From Bradyrhizobium sp. (lineage in GTDB: Bacteria > Pseudomonadota > Alphaproteobacteria > Rhizobiales > Xanthobacteraceae), in NCBI RefSeq assembly GCF_016219575.1, contig NZ_JACRMG010000028.1, positions 62,001 through 126,000 on the forward strand: a stretch of 64,000 nucleotides of DNA. The letters are read 5' to 3'. The notes below the pieces were generated by a model. The model was not told the DNA's origin, ran no database searches, and saw nothing but the letters and a program-made list of their open reading frames with translations. This document shows positions 1-9,228 of this stretch, in pieces. Numbering within the stretch: the stretch's first letter is position 1; each line of letters begins with the position of its first letter. The translations under genes and the position numbers were made by a program.

Positions 1-317
1 TCGATGAAGTCGTAAGCGCCGTTGCGCATCGCGTGCACAGCCATGGAGATATCGCCATGCCCGGTGATCAGGATCACCGGCAGATCCTGATCCAGCCTGC
101 GCAGATCGGCCTGCCATTCGAGGCCGCTCTTGCCGCGCAGGCGCACGTCGCAGACCACGACGAAAGGCATATCGGCGCGCACAGATGCGCTGGCGGTCTC
201 GACCGAGGCAAATCCCGACACCGAGAATCCTGCAAGCTCGAGCGCCTGAACGCCGCCGATCCGGACATCCTCGTCGTCCTCGACGTAGATCACGCCAATT
301 GATTGATCATCGCCCAT
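1..317 (-). CDS. dctD: C4-dicarboxylate response regulator DctD, N-terminal part (cut by window edge)
   Basis: About 105 residues of a response-regulator receiver domain are visible. The N-terminus MGDDQSIGVIYVEDDEDVR carries the acidic pocket. VVCDVRLRGKSGLEW contains the probable phospho-accepting Asp near residue 54, and VILITGHGDISMAVHAM is the usual conserved core. The start codon overlaps the dctB stop by 11 bases, so the two are translationally coupled. DctD proteins have a receiver, an AAA+ sigma-54 activation domain and a Fis-type HTH; only the first lies inside this window, so the AAA+ part is inferred from the DctB partner and family. It is expected to activate sigma-54 promoters when DctB senses succinate, malate or fumarate. 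Confidence 0.85.
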   Translation of the reverse strand, partial: MGDDQSIGVIYVEDDEDVRIGGVQALELAGFSVSGFASVETASASVRADMPFVVVCDVRLRGKSGLEWQADLRRLDQDLPVILITGHGDISMAVHAMRNGAYDFI

Positions 318-2187
318 GCGAAGCCGCCTCTGTCATCTCGGCCAACGGAAGGATCACGACAAATTCGGCGCCATCCGGAAGATTTCGCGCATGCAATTCG
401 CCGCCAAAGGAACGCGCGATATGGTTGGAGAGCATCAGGCCGAGGCCGAGCCCCTTGCCCGCAGGCTTGGTCGTCACGAACGGTTCGAACATGCGCTGCA
501 GAACATCGGACGCGATCGCCGGACCGCTGTTGCTGATGGCGATGCGGCAGCGGGCGGCCTGTCCCAGTTCCCGGGTCGCCCGGATCAGGATCGATTTTCG
601 CTCGACGCTCTCCACGGCATCCAGCGCATTCGCCACGATGTTGCAGAACAGCTGCTCGAGTCGGGTCTGATCGGCAAGGACGCAGAGATCGGCGTCGATC
701 CCCGTCACAACGTCGACGCCTCCATCTTTGACACGCCCGGCCAGGATCTTGAGGGATTCAGCCATGGCATGTTCGACGGAGACCGTATCGAGCGGGCTGC
801 TCGACTTGTAAGCGAAGACCCGCAGCTGGCTGGTCAGGCGCCCGAGCCGGCGCACCAATTCGCCGATACGGGTGAGATTGCCACGGGCATCGCCGATCGA
901 CCCGCGGTCGACGTACGAGATCGCATTGTCAGCAGCAGTCTGCAAGGCCGCCAGCGGCTGGTTCAATTCATGCACGATGCCGGCGGACATCTGGCCAAGC
1001 GCAGCCAGCTTGCCGGCATGGACAAGTTCATCCTGCGCAGCCCGCAGCTCGGCGGTCCGTTCCTGCACTCTGGTCTCTAGCATGTCGTGCGCGGCCTGCA
1101 ACGCAGCCTGGTTGGCAAGGCGCTGCCTGATCTCTCTCCGGCGTTGCAACACGAGACCAGCTGCCAGCAACGCAACCATGGAGGCAAGGCCCGACATCCC
1201 GCCGATCACGAGCGCGGTCTGCCGAGTAGGCGCCTCGTCGTCGAGAAGGACCAGCTTCCAGAGGCCCCGGTTGATTGGAAACTCGCTCACCGTATATGCG
1301 GTTCCGCTCTCGGTGGTGACGCGGGACCGAGCGACCACGGTCCATCCGAGCGGCGTCAGGTCATGGTTGCCGTAGGGTTTGGATCGCGAAATTTCATCAC
1401 GCATCTGAGCCGACAGCGGTGCCATCGGCCGATAGCGCCACCCGTCGCGGGAGGCGAGTATGGCGACCTGACGCTCGTCCAGCAGGATAATGTCACTGTC
1501 AATGTCGCGCCACGCACGCTCGAACGAATCCAGATTGACTTTGACAGTAGCGACACCTCTCGTCGCGCCGCCCTCCTTCAGGGCATAGGAAAGATAGTAG
1601 CCAGCGCGCGCGCTGGTGATGCCAACACCGAAAAACGCCCCTCGGCCTTTCGCGAGAGCCTCGCTCACATATGGGCGATACGACAGGTTCTGGCCGACCG
1701 GCGTGCCCGGCTCCTCGAAATCAGCCGCGGCCAGGGTGTCGCCCGAAACACCTAAGACGTAGAGGTTGTCGGCGCCCGCAAGCAGGTTGATGGATTTCAA
1801 GTACAGGCTAACCGAATGCTGCAATGCGGCATCGGCTGGAGCAGCAAGCAATCGGAAGACGCTCGGCGATGTCTCCAGCAATGACGGCAAATATTCAAAT
1901 CTCGAAAGATGACCGTCGAGCCTGGCTGCTTCCATCGCCAGCCGCTGCTGCGCGGCAACATGCAGATGGTCCAGTCCGCGCTGGAACGCCACGGCATATC
2001 CAAGCCACGAAGCGCCAGCAACAAGGGCCAGCGCAGCCGTTCCGCGAACAAGCCAACGTATGGAGCTGGGGGCCACCGAACTAACTTCGGGACTCCTCTT
2101 GATGTTCACCGGGGATGAAAGCTCCGTCATCTTGTGAACCAGGACAAACCGAGGAGCGTCGGCCATGACAGACGACAGCTCAAGCAT
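307..2187 (-). CDS. dctB: C4-dicarboxylate sensor histidine kinase DctB
   Basis: A 626-residue membrane kinase. A first transmembrane segment sits near residues 48-68. It is followed by a periplasmic Cache-type sensor with the DctB-like pocket sequence SYRPYVSEALAKGRGAFFG and AGYYLSYAL (about residues 170-205), then a second membrane segment near 325-350. The cytoplasmic part has a short coiled coil, the HisKA phosphorylation site GIVHELNQPLAAL and a HATPase domain with NIVANALDAV and GKGLGLGLMLS. It overlaps cydB by 8 bases and dctD by 11, so it is the penultimate gene of the array. Later in-frame ATGs at 2166 and 2130 are possible starts. It should phosphorylate DctD in response to C4-dicarboxylates. 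The linkage to dctA about 9 kb upstream in the same array supports the assignment. Confidence 0.9.
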   Translation of the reverse strand: MLELSSVMADAPRFVLVHKMTELSSPVNIKRSPEVSSVAPSSIRWLVRGTAALALVAGASWLGYAVAFQRGLDHLHVAAQQRLAMEAARLDGHLSRFEYLPSLLETSPSVFRLLAAPADAALQHSVSLYLKSINLLAGADNLYVLGVSGDTLAAADFEEPGTPVGQNLSYRPYVSEALAKGRGAFFGVGITSARAGYYLSYALKEGGATRGVATVKVNLDSFERAWRDIDSDIILLDERQVAILASRDGWRYRPMAPLSAQMRDEISRSKPYGNHDLTPLGWTVVARSRVTTESGTAYTVSEFPINRGLWKLVLLDDEAPTRQTALVIGGMSGLASMVALLAAGLVLQRRREIRQRLANQAALQAAHDMLETRVQERTAELRAAQDELVHAGKLAALGQMSAGIVHELNQPLAALQTAADNAISYVDRGSIGDARGNLTRIGELVRRLGRLTSQLRVFAYKSSSPLDTVSVEHAMAESLKILAGRVKDGGVDVVTGIDADLCVLADQTRLEQLFCNIVANALDAVESVERKSILIRATRELGQAARCRIAISNSGPAIASDVLQRMFEPFVTTKPAGKGLGLGLMLSNHIARSFGGELHARNLPDGAEFVVILPLAEMTEAASHGR

Positions 2188-3184
2188 AGTCCAACTCTAT
2201 GGTCTTGCCCCGGAATACGCGATAGGAAAATCCGGTGTAGCCGACAATGACAGGCAGCGTGACGCAAACTCCGATCAGGATGACCTTGAGCGAATCGGGG
2301 CTGCTGGCGGCCTCCCAGACCGTGAGCCTGTCGATCACCACGAACGGGTAGATGCTGTAGCTGAGGCCGAGGAAACTCAGGAAGAAGACCAGCACAAGCA
2401 GTGCGAACGGCAGCCAGCACAAGGCGCCGCGCACGGCGGGCGAGCCGAGCAGGACGCGAACCGTCACGAGCGCAATCCCTGCCGTAATCGGGATCGAGGC
2501 CACCGCAATCATCGCCGGCAGGGTAAACCACCGCACGCGAACGGTCTCGCTGATCCAGGGCGTTGCCATCGAGATCAGGATCAGCCCGAGGACCATGGGC
2601 GGCCAGGCGATCTTGCTCCACTCGATCGCCTTGTCCTGGAGCTGGCCGTCCGTCTTCATCACGAGCCAGGTGGAGCCGAGCAGCGCGTAGGCCATCGGCA
2701 GCGCCACCGCAATGGCACCGGCGAAGATCGGGTAATTCCAGCCCTCGCCGAAGCCGCTGATGTAGCGGCCGAGCATCCAGCCCTGACATGCGGACGCAAG
2801 TATTGACCCGGCGATGAACAGACGGTCCCACATCGCCTTCCGGTCGGCCTTGGCCTTGACCCTGAAGTCGAAGGCTGCGCCGCGCAGGATCAGGCCGACC
2901 AGCATGAGCGCGGTCGGCAGGTACAGTTCCGACAGGACCAGCCCGTGCGCCTTGGGGAAAGCAACCAGGAGAAGGCCGACGCCAAGGACCAGCCATGTTT
3001 CATTGGCATCCCAGAACGGGCCGATGGATGCGACCATGGTATCCCGCTCCTCGGGCGTCGCCCGATGCATCAGCATGCCGACGCCGAGATCGTATCCGTC
3101 GCTCACGACGTAGACGAGCAGCGACATCCCCATCAATCCGATGAAGATCAGCGGGAGCAATTCGTCGAACGACATTGCAGTCAT
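2180..3184 (-). CDS. cydB: Cytochrome bd-type ubiquinol oxidase subunit II (CydB/CioB)
   Basis: A 334-residue polytopic membrane protein with subunit II hallmarks: VSDGYDLGVGML near residue 25, GPFWDANETWLVL near 55 and LRGAAFDFR near 95, then further hydrophobic segments. With CydA it forms a quinol oxidase that reduces oxygen without pumping protons. The start was chosen at 3184 because its ATG overlaps the cydA TGA in a 4-base ATGA, the standard coupling; the longer open frame upstream only runs over cydA. The gene precedes dctB. Whether the oxidase is classical bd or the cyanide-insensitive CIO form cannot be proven from this subunit. Confidence 0.93.
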   Translation of the reverse strand: MTAMSFDELLPLIFIGLMGMSLLVYVVSDGYDLGVGMLMHRATPEERDTMVASIGPFWDANETWLVLGVGLLLVAFPKAHGLVLSELYLPTALMLVGLILRGAAFDFRVKAKADRKAMWDRLFIAGSILASACQGWMLGRYISGFGEGWNYPIFAGAIAVALPMAYALLGSTWLVMKTDGQLQDKAIEWSKIAWPPMVLGLILISMATPWISETVRVRWFTLPAMIAVASIPITAGIALVTVRVLLGSPAVRGALCWLPFALLVLVFFLSFLGLSYSIYPFVVIDRLTVWEAASSPDSLKVILIGVCVTLPVIVGYTGFSYRVFRGKTIELDYA

Positions 3185-4554
3185 GCCGGTCCTCCCTGGC
3201 GCTGAAATTGGCCGACCGGCGCGATCCCTTTCGATTTTTTTTCGGCCGTTTCCGACATGTATTTGAGCACGCCGACATAGGCCACGAGCAAGGCCAGATA
3301 GAGCGCAACGTAAATTGCGAGAGTGAGGGCAATGCTCGATGACGGAACACGCGAGGCGACGTCGCTGGTTCGGATGAGTCCGGCAACGATGAAAGGCTGG
3401 CGTCCGATTTCCGTGACGTACCATCCGGCAATGGTCGCAACCCAACCGGCAAAGGTCATTCCGGCGAACAGCTTGAGCATGGGTCGCGGCATCCGGGTGA
3501 AATCCCAGCCATCGCGCCAATGCCGCCAGAGGCCGACCCAGCTGACCAGCAGCATCAGGATGCCGGTGCCGACCATGATCCGAAACGACCAGAACACCGG
3601 AAAGACCGGCGGGTGCGCCGATGGGAACTCGTTCAGCCCCCTGACTTCACCGTCAGGATCGTGCCTGAGGATCAGGCTCGCGAGCTTCGGCACGGCCAAC
3701 TCGAAACGGTTCGTTCTCGCCGCATCGTCCGGAATCGCAAACAGCAGCAGCGGCGCGCCGCGCGTGGTTTCCCAGACGCCCTCCATGGCCGCGATCTTCT
3801 GCGGCTGATGCTTGAGCGTATTGAGCCCATGAAAATCGCCCGCCAACATCTGGGCGGGCGCGGCCAAGGCAGCGAAAATGAGCCCGGTCCGCAGCACGCG
3901 GGACGCGCTGGCCGTGGCGACGCCTTTCAGGAGCTGCCAGGCGCTGATCCCGACCAACAGGAACGCGCACGTCAACGCGGATGCCAGCACCATATGGACC
4001 AGGCGATACGGGAAGGACGGATTGAAGATAATCTCGAGCCAGCTGCGCGCGTGGAACTGGCCATTGACGATTTCGTGTCCCGCCGGCGTCTGCATCCACG
4101 AATTGAGAGCGAGGATCCAGAACGCGCTCATCAGCGTACCGAACGCGACGAGGAAGGTCGCGCCCAGGTGAACCATCTCGCCGACGCGGTGGTAGCCGAA
4201 CAGCATCACGCCGAGAAAGCCCGCTTCAAGAAAGAACGCGGTCAGCACTTCATAACCGAGCAACGGGCCGGCGATGTTACCCACGCGCTCCATGTAGCCC
4301 GGCCAGTTCGTGCCGAACTGGAAGCTCATGGTGACGCCACTGACGACCCCGAGCGCGAACGTCAGGGCAAACACCTTGGTCCACAGGCGGTAGGCACGGA
4401 GCCAATCGACCTTCTGTTGTGGATCGCTCGCGCGCAGGTGCTTGAACCGAAAGAACAGGAGAACCCAGCCCAATGCGATCGAGATCGACGGAAACAGGAT
4501 GTGGAACGTGATGTTGGCGGCGAACTGTATGCGCGCAAGGAACACGGCGTCCAT
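3181..4554 (-). CDS. cydA: Cytochrome bd-type ubiquinol oxidase subunit I (CydA/CioA)
   Basis: A 457-residue protein with the fold of the haem-carrying subunit. The N-terminal FHILFPSISIALGW holds the probable haem-ligand His. FQFGTNWPGYMERVGNIAG and EVLTAFFLEAGFLGVM hold conserved acidic residues, and the GRQPFIVAGLIRTSD motif lies near residue 400. The loop between the GLNEF region and GRQP is short, which fits the CIO-like short-Q-loop class more than E. coli CydA; this is an inference. It couples to cydB by a 4-base overlap. Placement next to NDH-2 and behind malate oxidation genes suggests it disposes of electrons from NADH when carbon is in excess. No partner such as cydX was seen. Confidence 0.93.
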   Translation of the reverse strand: MDAVFLARIQFAANITFHILFPSISIALGWVLLFFRFKHLRASDPQQKVDWLRAYRLWTKVFALTFALGVVSGVTMSFQFGTNWPGYMERVGNIAGPLLGYEVLTAFFLEAGFLGVMLFGYHRVGEMVHLGATFLVAFGTLMSAFWILALNSWMQTPAGHEIVNGQFHARSWLEIIFNPSFPYRLVHMVLASALTCAFLLVGISAWQLLKGVATASASRVLRTGLIFAALAAPAQMLAGDFHGLNTLKHQPQKIAAMEGVWETTRGAPLLLFAIPDDAARTNRFELAVPKLASLILRHDPDGEVRGLNEFPSAHPPVFPVFWSFRIMVGTGILMLLVSWVGLWRHWRDGWDFTRMPRPMLKLFAGMTFAGWVATIAGWYVTEIGRQPFIVAGLIRTSDVASRVPSSSIALTLAIYVALYLALLVAYVGVLKYMSETAEKKSKGIAPVGQFQRQGGPA

Positions 4555-4643
4555 CAGCTTCCCCTACATTTTCGACGCTGCGCCTCAGGGTCAGTCAGAC
4601 GCGCAACAGTCGATTCGACATCCATCCCGTTTGCGACCCGCTA

Positions 4644-5966
4644 TCAATGCAGCTTCACATGCGGTTCGGTGCGCCGGGTGATCAGCCGCGCCAGCGTGTC
4701 CAGCGCGACCTTCACCGAACCATGCAGCGCGTGTTCATGCATCTTGTAGAGCGACAGGTACATCATCCGCGCAAAGAGACCTTCGAAGACGAGGCTGCCG
4801 CCCACAAGCGCCCCCATCATCGAGCCGACGGTGCTGAATTCGCCGAGCGACACCAGAGATCCGAAATCCCGGTACTTGTAATCCCCAAGCGGCTCGCCCT
4901 GCAGATAGCGCGGAATCTGGGAATAGAGATGGGAGGCCTGCTGGTGCGCAGCCTGCGCGCGCGGCGGCACGTTGCCGCGCGCGCCCCATGAGCAGGCCGA
5001 GCAGTCGCCGATGGCAAAGATACTGTCGTCGCGCGTTGTCTGCAGTGTCGGCCGAACAACGAGCTGATTGATGCGGTTGGTTTCGAGGCCGGCGATATCC
5101 TTCAGGAAATCGGGCGCCTTGACTCCCGCCGACCATACGATCAGCTCGGCGGGGATTGTCCGACCGTCGGTCAGGCTCACATGATCCGAGCCGACCTCGG
5201 AGACCTTGGCACCGACCAGCACATTGACTCCCAATCTGCCGAGCAGCTTTTCCGTCTCCTTCGAGACTCGTTCGGGCAGCGCGGGAAGAACGCGATCGGC
5301 GGCTTCAATCAACGTAATCCTGATGTCCTTCTGGGGATCGACCTGATCGAGACCATACGCCACCACTTCGCGCGTCGTCCTGTGGAGCTCGGCCGATAGT
5401 TCGACGCCGGTCGCACCGGCGCCGATGATTGCGACCTTCAACTGGTGAGCGCCCAGAGGCGCCGATTGAGCATGCGCGCGGATGCAGGCATTGACCATTC
5501 TTTCGTGGAACCGCCGTGCGTCCGACTGAGATTCGAGCTTGATCGCGTGATCGACGACGCCGGGCGTGCCGAAATCGTTGTTCTGACTTCCGATCGCGAC
5601 GACAAGGACATCATAGTCGAAGGTCCGCTTCGGCGTAACCTCGCGACCTTCAGAATCGAGGTAAGGCGCCACCTCCACCTGTCGACGGTCCCGATCGATT
5701 CCGATCATGTCCCCGATGCGGTAACGAAAGCCATGCCAATAGGACTGCGCGAGGTAGTCGACCTCGTGAGCGGACATATCCATGCTGCCGGCGGCAATTT
5801 CGTGCAGCTTCGGCTTCCACACATGCGTGCGCTTCCGCTCGATCAGCGTGACGTCGAGCTTTCCCTTGCGCCCGTACCTGTCGCCCAGGCGCGTCGCAAG
5901 TTCCAGGCCGCCGGCTCCGCCTCCGACGATCACAATGCGGGATTTTCCCAACTGCGGCTTGCTCAT
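4644..5966 (-). CDS. ndh: Type II NADH dehydrogenase (NDH-2)
   Basis: A 440-residue flavoprotein of the non-proton-pumping NADH:quinone oxidoreductase family. The N-terminal dinucleotide-binding motif IVIVGGGAGGLELATRLG binds FAD and the second, IIGAGATGVELSAEL near residue 185, binds NADH. IFAIGDCSAC near residue 320 is the FAD-contacting motif. The C-terminus is rich in hydrophobic and basic residues, typical of the amphipathic membrane anchor of NDH-2. It lies 39 bases after the malic enzyme gene and 89 bases before cydA. NADH from PDH and malate oxidation could therefore pass through NDH-2, quinol and bd oxidase without proton pumping at NDH-2. A related NAD(P)/FAD oxidoreductase role is less likely. 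Confidence 0.88.
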   Translation of the reverse strand: MSKPQLGKSRIVIVGGGAGGLELATRLGDRYGRKGKLDVTLIERKRTHVWKPKLHEIAAGSMDMSAHEVDYLAQSYWHGFRYRIGDMIGIDRDRRQVEVAPYLDSEGREVTPKRTFDYDVLVVAIGSQNNDFGTPGVVDHAIKLESQSDARRFHERMVNACIRAHAQSAPLGAHQLKVAIIGAGATGVELSAELHRTTREVVAYGLDQVDPQKDIRITLIEAADRVLPALPERVSKETEKLLGRLGVNVLVGAKVSEVGSDHVSLTDGRTIPAELIVWSAGVKAPDFLKDIAGLETNRINQLVVRPTLQTTRDDSIFAIGDCSACSWGARGNVPPRAQAAHQQASHLYSQIPRYLQGEPLGDYKYRDFGSLVSLGEFSTVGSMMGALVGGSLVFEGLFARMMYLSLYKMHEHALHGSVKVALDTLARLITRRTEPHVKLH

Positions 5967-6005
5967 GATGGCCTCAATCGATCGAACCGCCGACCCATCC
6001 TTCGA

Positions 6006-8285
6006 TCATGCTCTTTCGGAAATCGCGTCTGCGATCGCAACGGCCGCCATGTTCACGATGCGCCGCACCGTGGATGATGGCGTGAGAATGTGGGCCGGCT
6101 TGGCCGCCCCCAGCAGGATGCCTCCGACGGTAAGTCCCTGCCCTGCCGCCATCCTGAGCAGATTGTAGGAAATATTGGCCGCGTCGAGATTTGGCATCAC
6201 CAGCACATTCGCCGGCCCCTCGAAATCGGCATCGGGAAACTCATGATGAAGCACGGACTGCGACAGCGCGGCATCTCCGCGCATCTCGCCTTCAACCGCC
6301 AGATCGGGCGACCGCTTGCGGATGATCGCCCGCGCCTCCCGCATCTTCTGCGCTTCAGGAGCCGCGGAACTCCCGAAGCTCGAATGCGACAGCAAGGCAA
6401 CTCTCGGCGTGATGCCGAAACGCTTGACCTCCGCCGCCGCCAGCAGGGCAATGTCGGCGATCTGCTCGGCGGTCGGATTGAGATTGCAGTGGGTGTCGCA
6501 AATGAACAGCTGATGCTGTTGCAGGATGAGCATCTGCATTACCGCAAGCGTCCGCACATTCTCCCGGGTTCCGATGACGTTGCGGATGGCGGCCAGATGG
6601 TCGCCGGTCCTCCCGACGACACCGCACAGCATCGCGTCGCCGACGCCGGTGCCGAGAAGAAGCGAGGCGAGCACGGTCGCGTTGCCTCGGGTCTCCGAGA
6701 GAGCCAGCGCTGCCGACACGCCGTCGCGCTTTCTGCGCGAATGGTACAGTTCCGCGCATCTGGAATAGACCTGCGCATCATGCGGATCGATGATCTCACA
6801 GTCCTTGCCAGGCCTGAGTCGAAGATCGAACGACTTGATTCTCTCCTCGATCGCCGACGGCCGGCCGACCAGCAGGGGCCTTGCGATCCTCTCGTCCACG
6901 ACCACCTGTGCGGCACGCAGCACGCGCTCGTCCTCGCCCTCCGCCAGAAGCAGGGACTTGCCGCTTCCCTTCGCCACCGAGAAGACCGGCTGCATCGCGT
7001 TGCCGGAATGATAGACGAACCGGCTGAGCTGCTGGCGATAAGCTTCCATGTCCGCAATCGGACGCTTGGCAACTCCGCTGTCGGCCGCAGCCTTGGCCAC
7101 CGCCGGTGCGACAACCTCGATGAGGCGCGGGTCGAGCGGCTTTGGAATGAGATACTCGCGGCCGAAGCGAAGCTTCTCCCCCTTGTACGCCGCGGCCACC
7201 ACCTCGGGCACTTCCGTCATGGCGAGGTCCGCCAGAGCGCGCACTGTCGCGAGCTTCATCTCCTCGTTGATCGTCGTCGCGCCGCAGTCGAGCGCGCCCC
7301 TGAAAATGAACGGAAAGCACAGCACGTTGTTGATCTGGTTGGGGTAGTCCGATCGTCCCGTCCCGATGATCGCATCGGGACGCACCGCCAGGGCGTCTTC
7401 GGGCATGATTTCCGGTATCGGGTTGGCCATGGCGAAGATCAGAGGGTCTCGCGCCAACTTCTTGACCATATCGGGCGTGAGCACGTTACCCGCGGACAGG
7501 CCAAGGAAGATATCCGCGTCGTGGATGATCTCGTCCAGCTTTCGCGCGTCCGTCTTCACGGCATAGCGGGCTTTATTGTCATCCATGCCATCCGTGCGGC
7601 CGGCATAGACCACGCCTTTCGCATCGGTAACAATGATGCGATCTTGCGGCAATCCAAGGCTGACGATGAGATCAAGACATGCAAGCGCCGCCGCACCCGC
7701 GCCGGAGCAAACGAGCTTGACCTCTGCAATGTCTTTCTTGACCAGCTTCAGGCCGTTGAGGATCGCTGCTGCTGCGATGATCGCGGTGCCGTGCTGGTCA
7801 TCGTGAAATACCGGAATCTTCATTCGCTGGCGCAGCTTCTGTTCGATGTAGAAGCATTCCGGTGCCTTGATGTCCTCCAGGTTGATGCCGCCGAAGGTCG
7901 GTTCCATCCTGGCAATCGTTTCGATCAGTGCGTCGGGGTCCTCCTCGGCGAGCTCGATGTCGAACACATCGATGCCGGCGAACTTCTTGAACAAGCACGC
8001 CTTGCCTTCCATGACAGGTTTGCTCGCCAGCGGACCGATATTCCCGAGACCAAGCACGGCAGTGCCGTTGGTGACGACAGCGACGAGATTGCTGCGCGCC
8101 GTCAACTCATCGGCTTGCAGCGGGTCCTTGGCGATGACCAGGCATGGTTCCGCCACCCCGGGGGAATATGCCAGCGACAGATCCCGCGGCGTCGCCATCG
8201 CCGTGGTCGGCACCACCGAAATCTTTCCCGGTCTCGGCAGGCGATGATATTCGAGTGCGGCTTCCCTCAGATCCTGGTCCATCAT
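6006..8285 (-). CDS. maeB: Malic enzyme with C-terminal phosphotransacetylase-like domain
   Basis: A 759-residue protein with the long two-domain layout of rhizobial malic enzymes. Residues 1-430 are the malic domain (LAYSPGVAEPCLVI, then the nucleotide-binding KLVCSGAGAAALACLDLI). The rest resembles phosphotransacetylase and is thought to be regulatory in this family. It oxidatively decarboxylates malate to pyruvate and CO2 with reduction of NAD(P). Rhizobia have an NAD form (dme) and an NADP form (tme); the cofactor cannot be decided here, so the neutral symbol is used. It follows the phasin gene by 68 bases and precedes ndh by 39. The neighbouring dctA supplies the malate and the PDH genes take the pyruvate. 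Confidence 0.92.
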   Translation of the reverse strand: MMDQDLREAALEYHRLPRPGKISVVPTTAMATPRDLSLAYSPGVAEPCLVIAKDPLQADELTARSNLVAVVTNGTAVLGLGNIGPLASKPVMEGKACLFKKFAGIDVFDIELAEEDPDALIETIARMEPTFGGINLEDIKAPECFYIEQKLRQRMKIPVFHDDQHGTAIIAAAAILNGLKLVKKDIAEVKLVCSGAGAAALACLDLIVSLGLPQDRIIVTDAKGVVYAGRTDGMDDNKARYAVKTDARKLDEIIHDADIFLGLSAGNVLTPDMVKKLARDPLIFAMANPIPEIMPEDALAVRPDAIIGTGRSDYPNQINNVLCFPFIFRGALDCGATTINEEMKLATVRALADLAMTEVPEVVAAAYKGEKLRFGREYLIPKPLDPRLIEVVAPAVAKAAADSGVAKRPIADMEAYRQQLSRFVYHSGNAMQPVFSVAKGSGKSLLLAEGEDERVLRAAQVVVDERIARPLLVGRPSAIEERIKSFDLRLRPGKDCEIIDPHDAQVYSRCAELYHSRRKRDGVSAALALSETRGNATVLASLLLGTGVGDAMLCGVVGRTGDHLAAIRNVIGTRENVRTLAVMQMLILQQHQLFICDTHCNLNPTAEQIADIALLAAAEVKRFGITPRVALLSHSSFGSSAAPEAQKMREARAIIRKRSPDLAVEGEMRGDAALSQSVLHHEFPDADFEGPANVLVMPNLDAANISYNLLRMAAGQGLTVGGILLGAAKPAHILTPSSTVRRIVNMAAVAIADAISERA

Positions 8286-8353
8286 ATTCCCCGATTTTAC
8301 CCATTGTTCGAGCGGCGAATGCGTCTCTCTTCTGCACTTGCGGTCAGCCCACC

Positions 8354-8779
8354 TCAGGCGCTTCCGCCACGAGGGCGCATGGCCGCCATTCCGTCCTCGA
8401 AACGCCGGCGCAATATCTCGATGGTTTGCTTCTGCTGCTCGGTCGCGGTCTCGGCGAGCTGGCGCATGTTGGCGAGAGCTTTCTCGAATCCCTGCCGGGC
8501 GATTTCAGTGCGCCGTCCCGCTGCGGTTTCGGTGCTTGCCTCGGCGGCGATCGCCTTCATCGTTTCCTGGAAAACCTCGGTCTGTCGCGCCATCAGGTTT
8601 CGCCAGCTGTCATATGCCGAACGATTCACCTCAATGAGCGCGTCGATATTCTTCTTCTCCATGTCGATCAACGACGTCATGTCGACACCGCTGATCTGGC
8701 AGGATTCGACGAGCTTGGCGAAGTCGAGCGCGCCAAAACCCCAGTCGGCTTCGTTTGCTTTCGGATTGCTGTCGGACAT
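8354..8779 (-). CDS. phaP: Phasin family PHB granule protein
   Basis: A 141-residue soluble protein, probably almost entirely helical. It is rich in Ala, Glu and Gln with a phasin-type central region (ALIEVNRSAYDSWRNLMARQ) and a long amphipathic helix ending in ETATEQQKQTIEILRRRFED. Phasins coat polyhydroxybutyrate granules and control their number and size. The start was set at 8779 (MSDSNPK) because a good ribosome site, AAGGAGAG, lies just upstream; an earlier ATG at 8794 overlaps the thioesterase stop but lies ahead of that site. It sits downstream of phaA and phaB in the same orientation, which strongly supports a PHB role. Confidence 0.85.
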   Translation of the reverse strand: MSDSNPKANEADWGFGALDFAKLVESCQISGVDMTSLIDMEKKNIDALIEVNRSAYDSWRNLMARQTEVFQETMKAIAAEASTETAAGRRTEIARQGFEKALANMRQLAETATEQQKQTIEILRRRFEDGMAAMRPRGGSA

Positions 8780-8790
8780 TTCGCTCTCCT

Positions 8791-9219
8791 TCATTTATCG
8801 GTACTGCGGGTTTGAACCGGAGCTGATGCTTCCTCTTGTCGATCGGATGCGATCGGCGCGGGCCGTCCATCGGCATCCAGTGCGACAAACGTAAAGATGC
8901 CTTCCGTCACCTTGACGCGGTCCCCCAAGCGCCGACGCAGCGCCCACGCTTCCAGACGGACTGCCAGCGACGTACGTCCCACACGCTCGGGCGCCGCATA
9001 GACGCACAGAACATCGCCGACGTGCACCGGCTTGATGAATTGCATCGCCTCGACCGCAACCGTCGCGACGCGACATTGCGCGCGCTGGCCGGCATGGATT
9101 CCGCCGGCGATGTCCATCTGCGAGAGCACCCAGCCGCCGAAGATATCTCCGCTCGGATTCGCATCCGCGGGCATGGCAAGCGTCCTTGTCGTGAGATCCC
9201 CTCGTGGCTGCATCGACAT
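8791..9219 (-). CDS. Acyl-CoA thioesterase, hotdog fold (YciA-like)
   Basis: A 142-residue single hotdog-domain protein. The N-terminal stretch LAMPADANPSGDIFGGWVLS is the conserved YciA/acyl-CoA hydrolase signature with the catalytic Asp, and the later MQFIKPVHVGDVLCVYA strand is also typical. Such enzymes hydrolyse acyl-CoA to free acid and CoA. It starts 9 bases after phaB and ends 11 bases before the phasin start. A thioesterase between PHB genes could release CoA from surplus acyl-CoA, or act on hydroxybutyryl or acetoacetyl-CoA; the substrate is not deducible. Family assignment is firm, physiological role is inference. Confidence 0.88.
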   Translation of the reverse strand: MSMQPRGDLTTRTLAMPADANPSGDIFGGWVLSQMDIAGGIHAGQRAQCRVATVAVEAMQFIKPVHVGDVLCVYAAPERVGRTSLAVRLEAWALRRRLGDRVKVTEGIFTFVALDADGRPAPIASDRQEEASAPVQTRSTDK

Positions 9220-9228
9220 GGCGGCGAC

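Noticed and set aside
3520..4749. 409-codon plus-strand frame over cydA
   Set aside because: Antisense shadow of a well-supported membrane protein gene; no ribosome site or domain.
6090..8894. 934-codon open frame on the plus strand
   Set aside because: It lies antisense to the malic enzyme and phasin genes, has Arg/His-rich composition with no recognisable domain, and is the usual mirror frame of a high-GC coding region.
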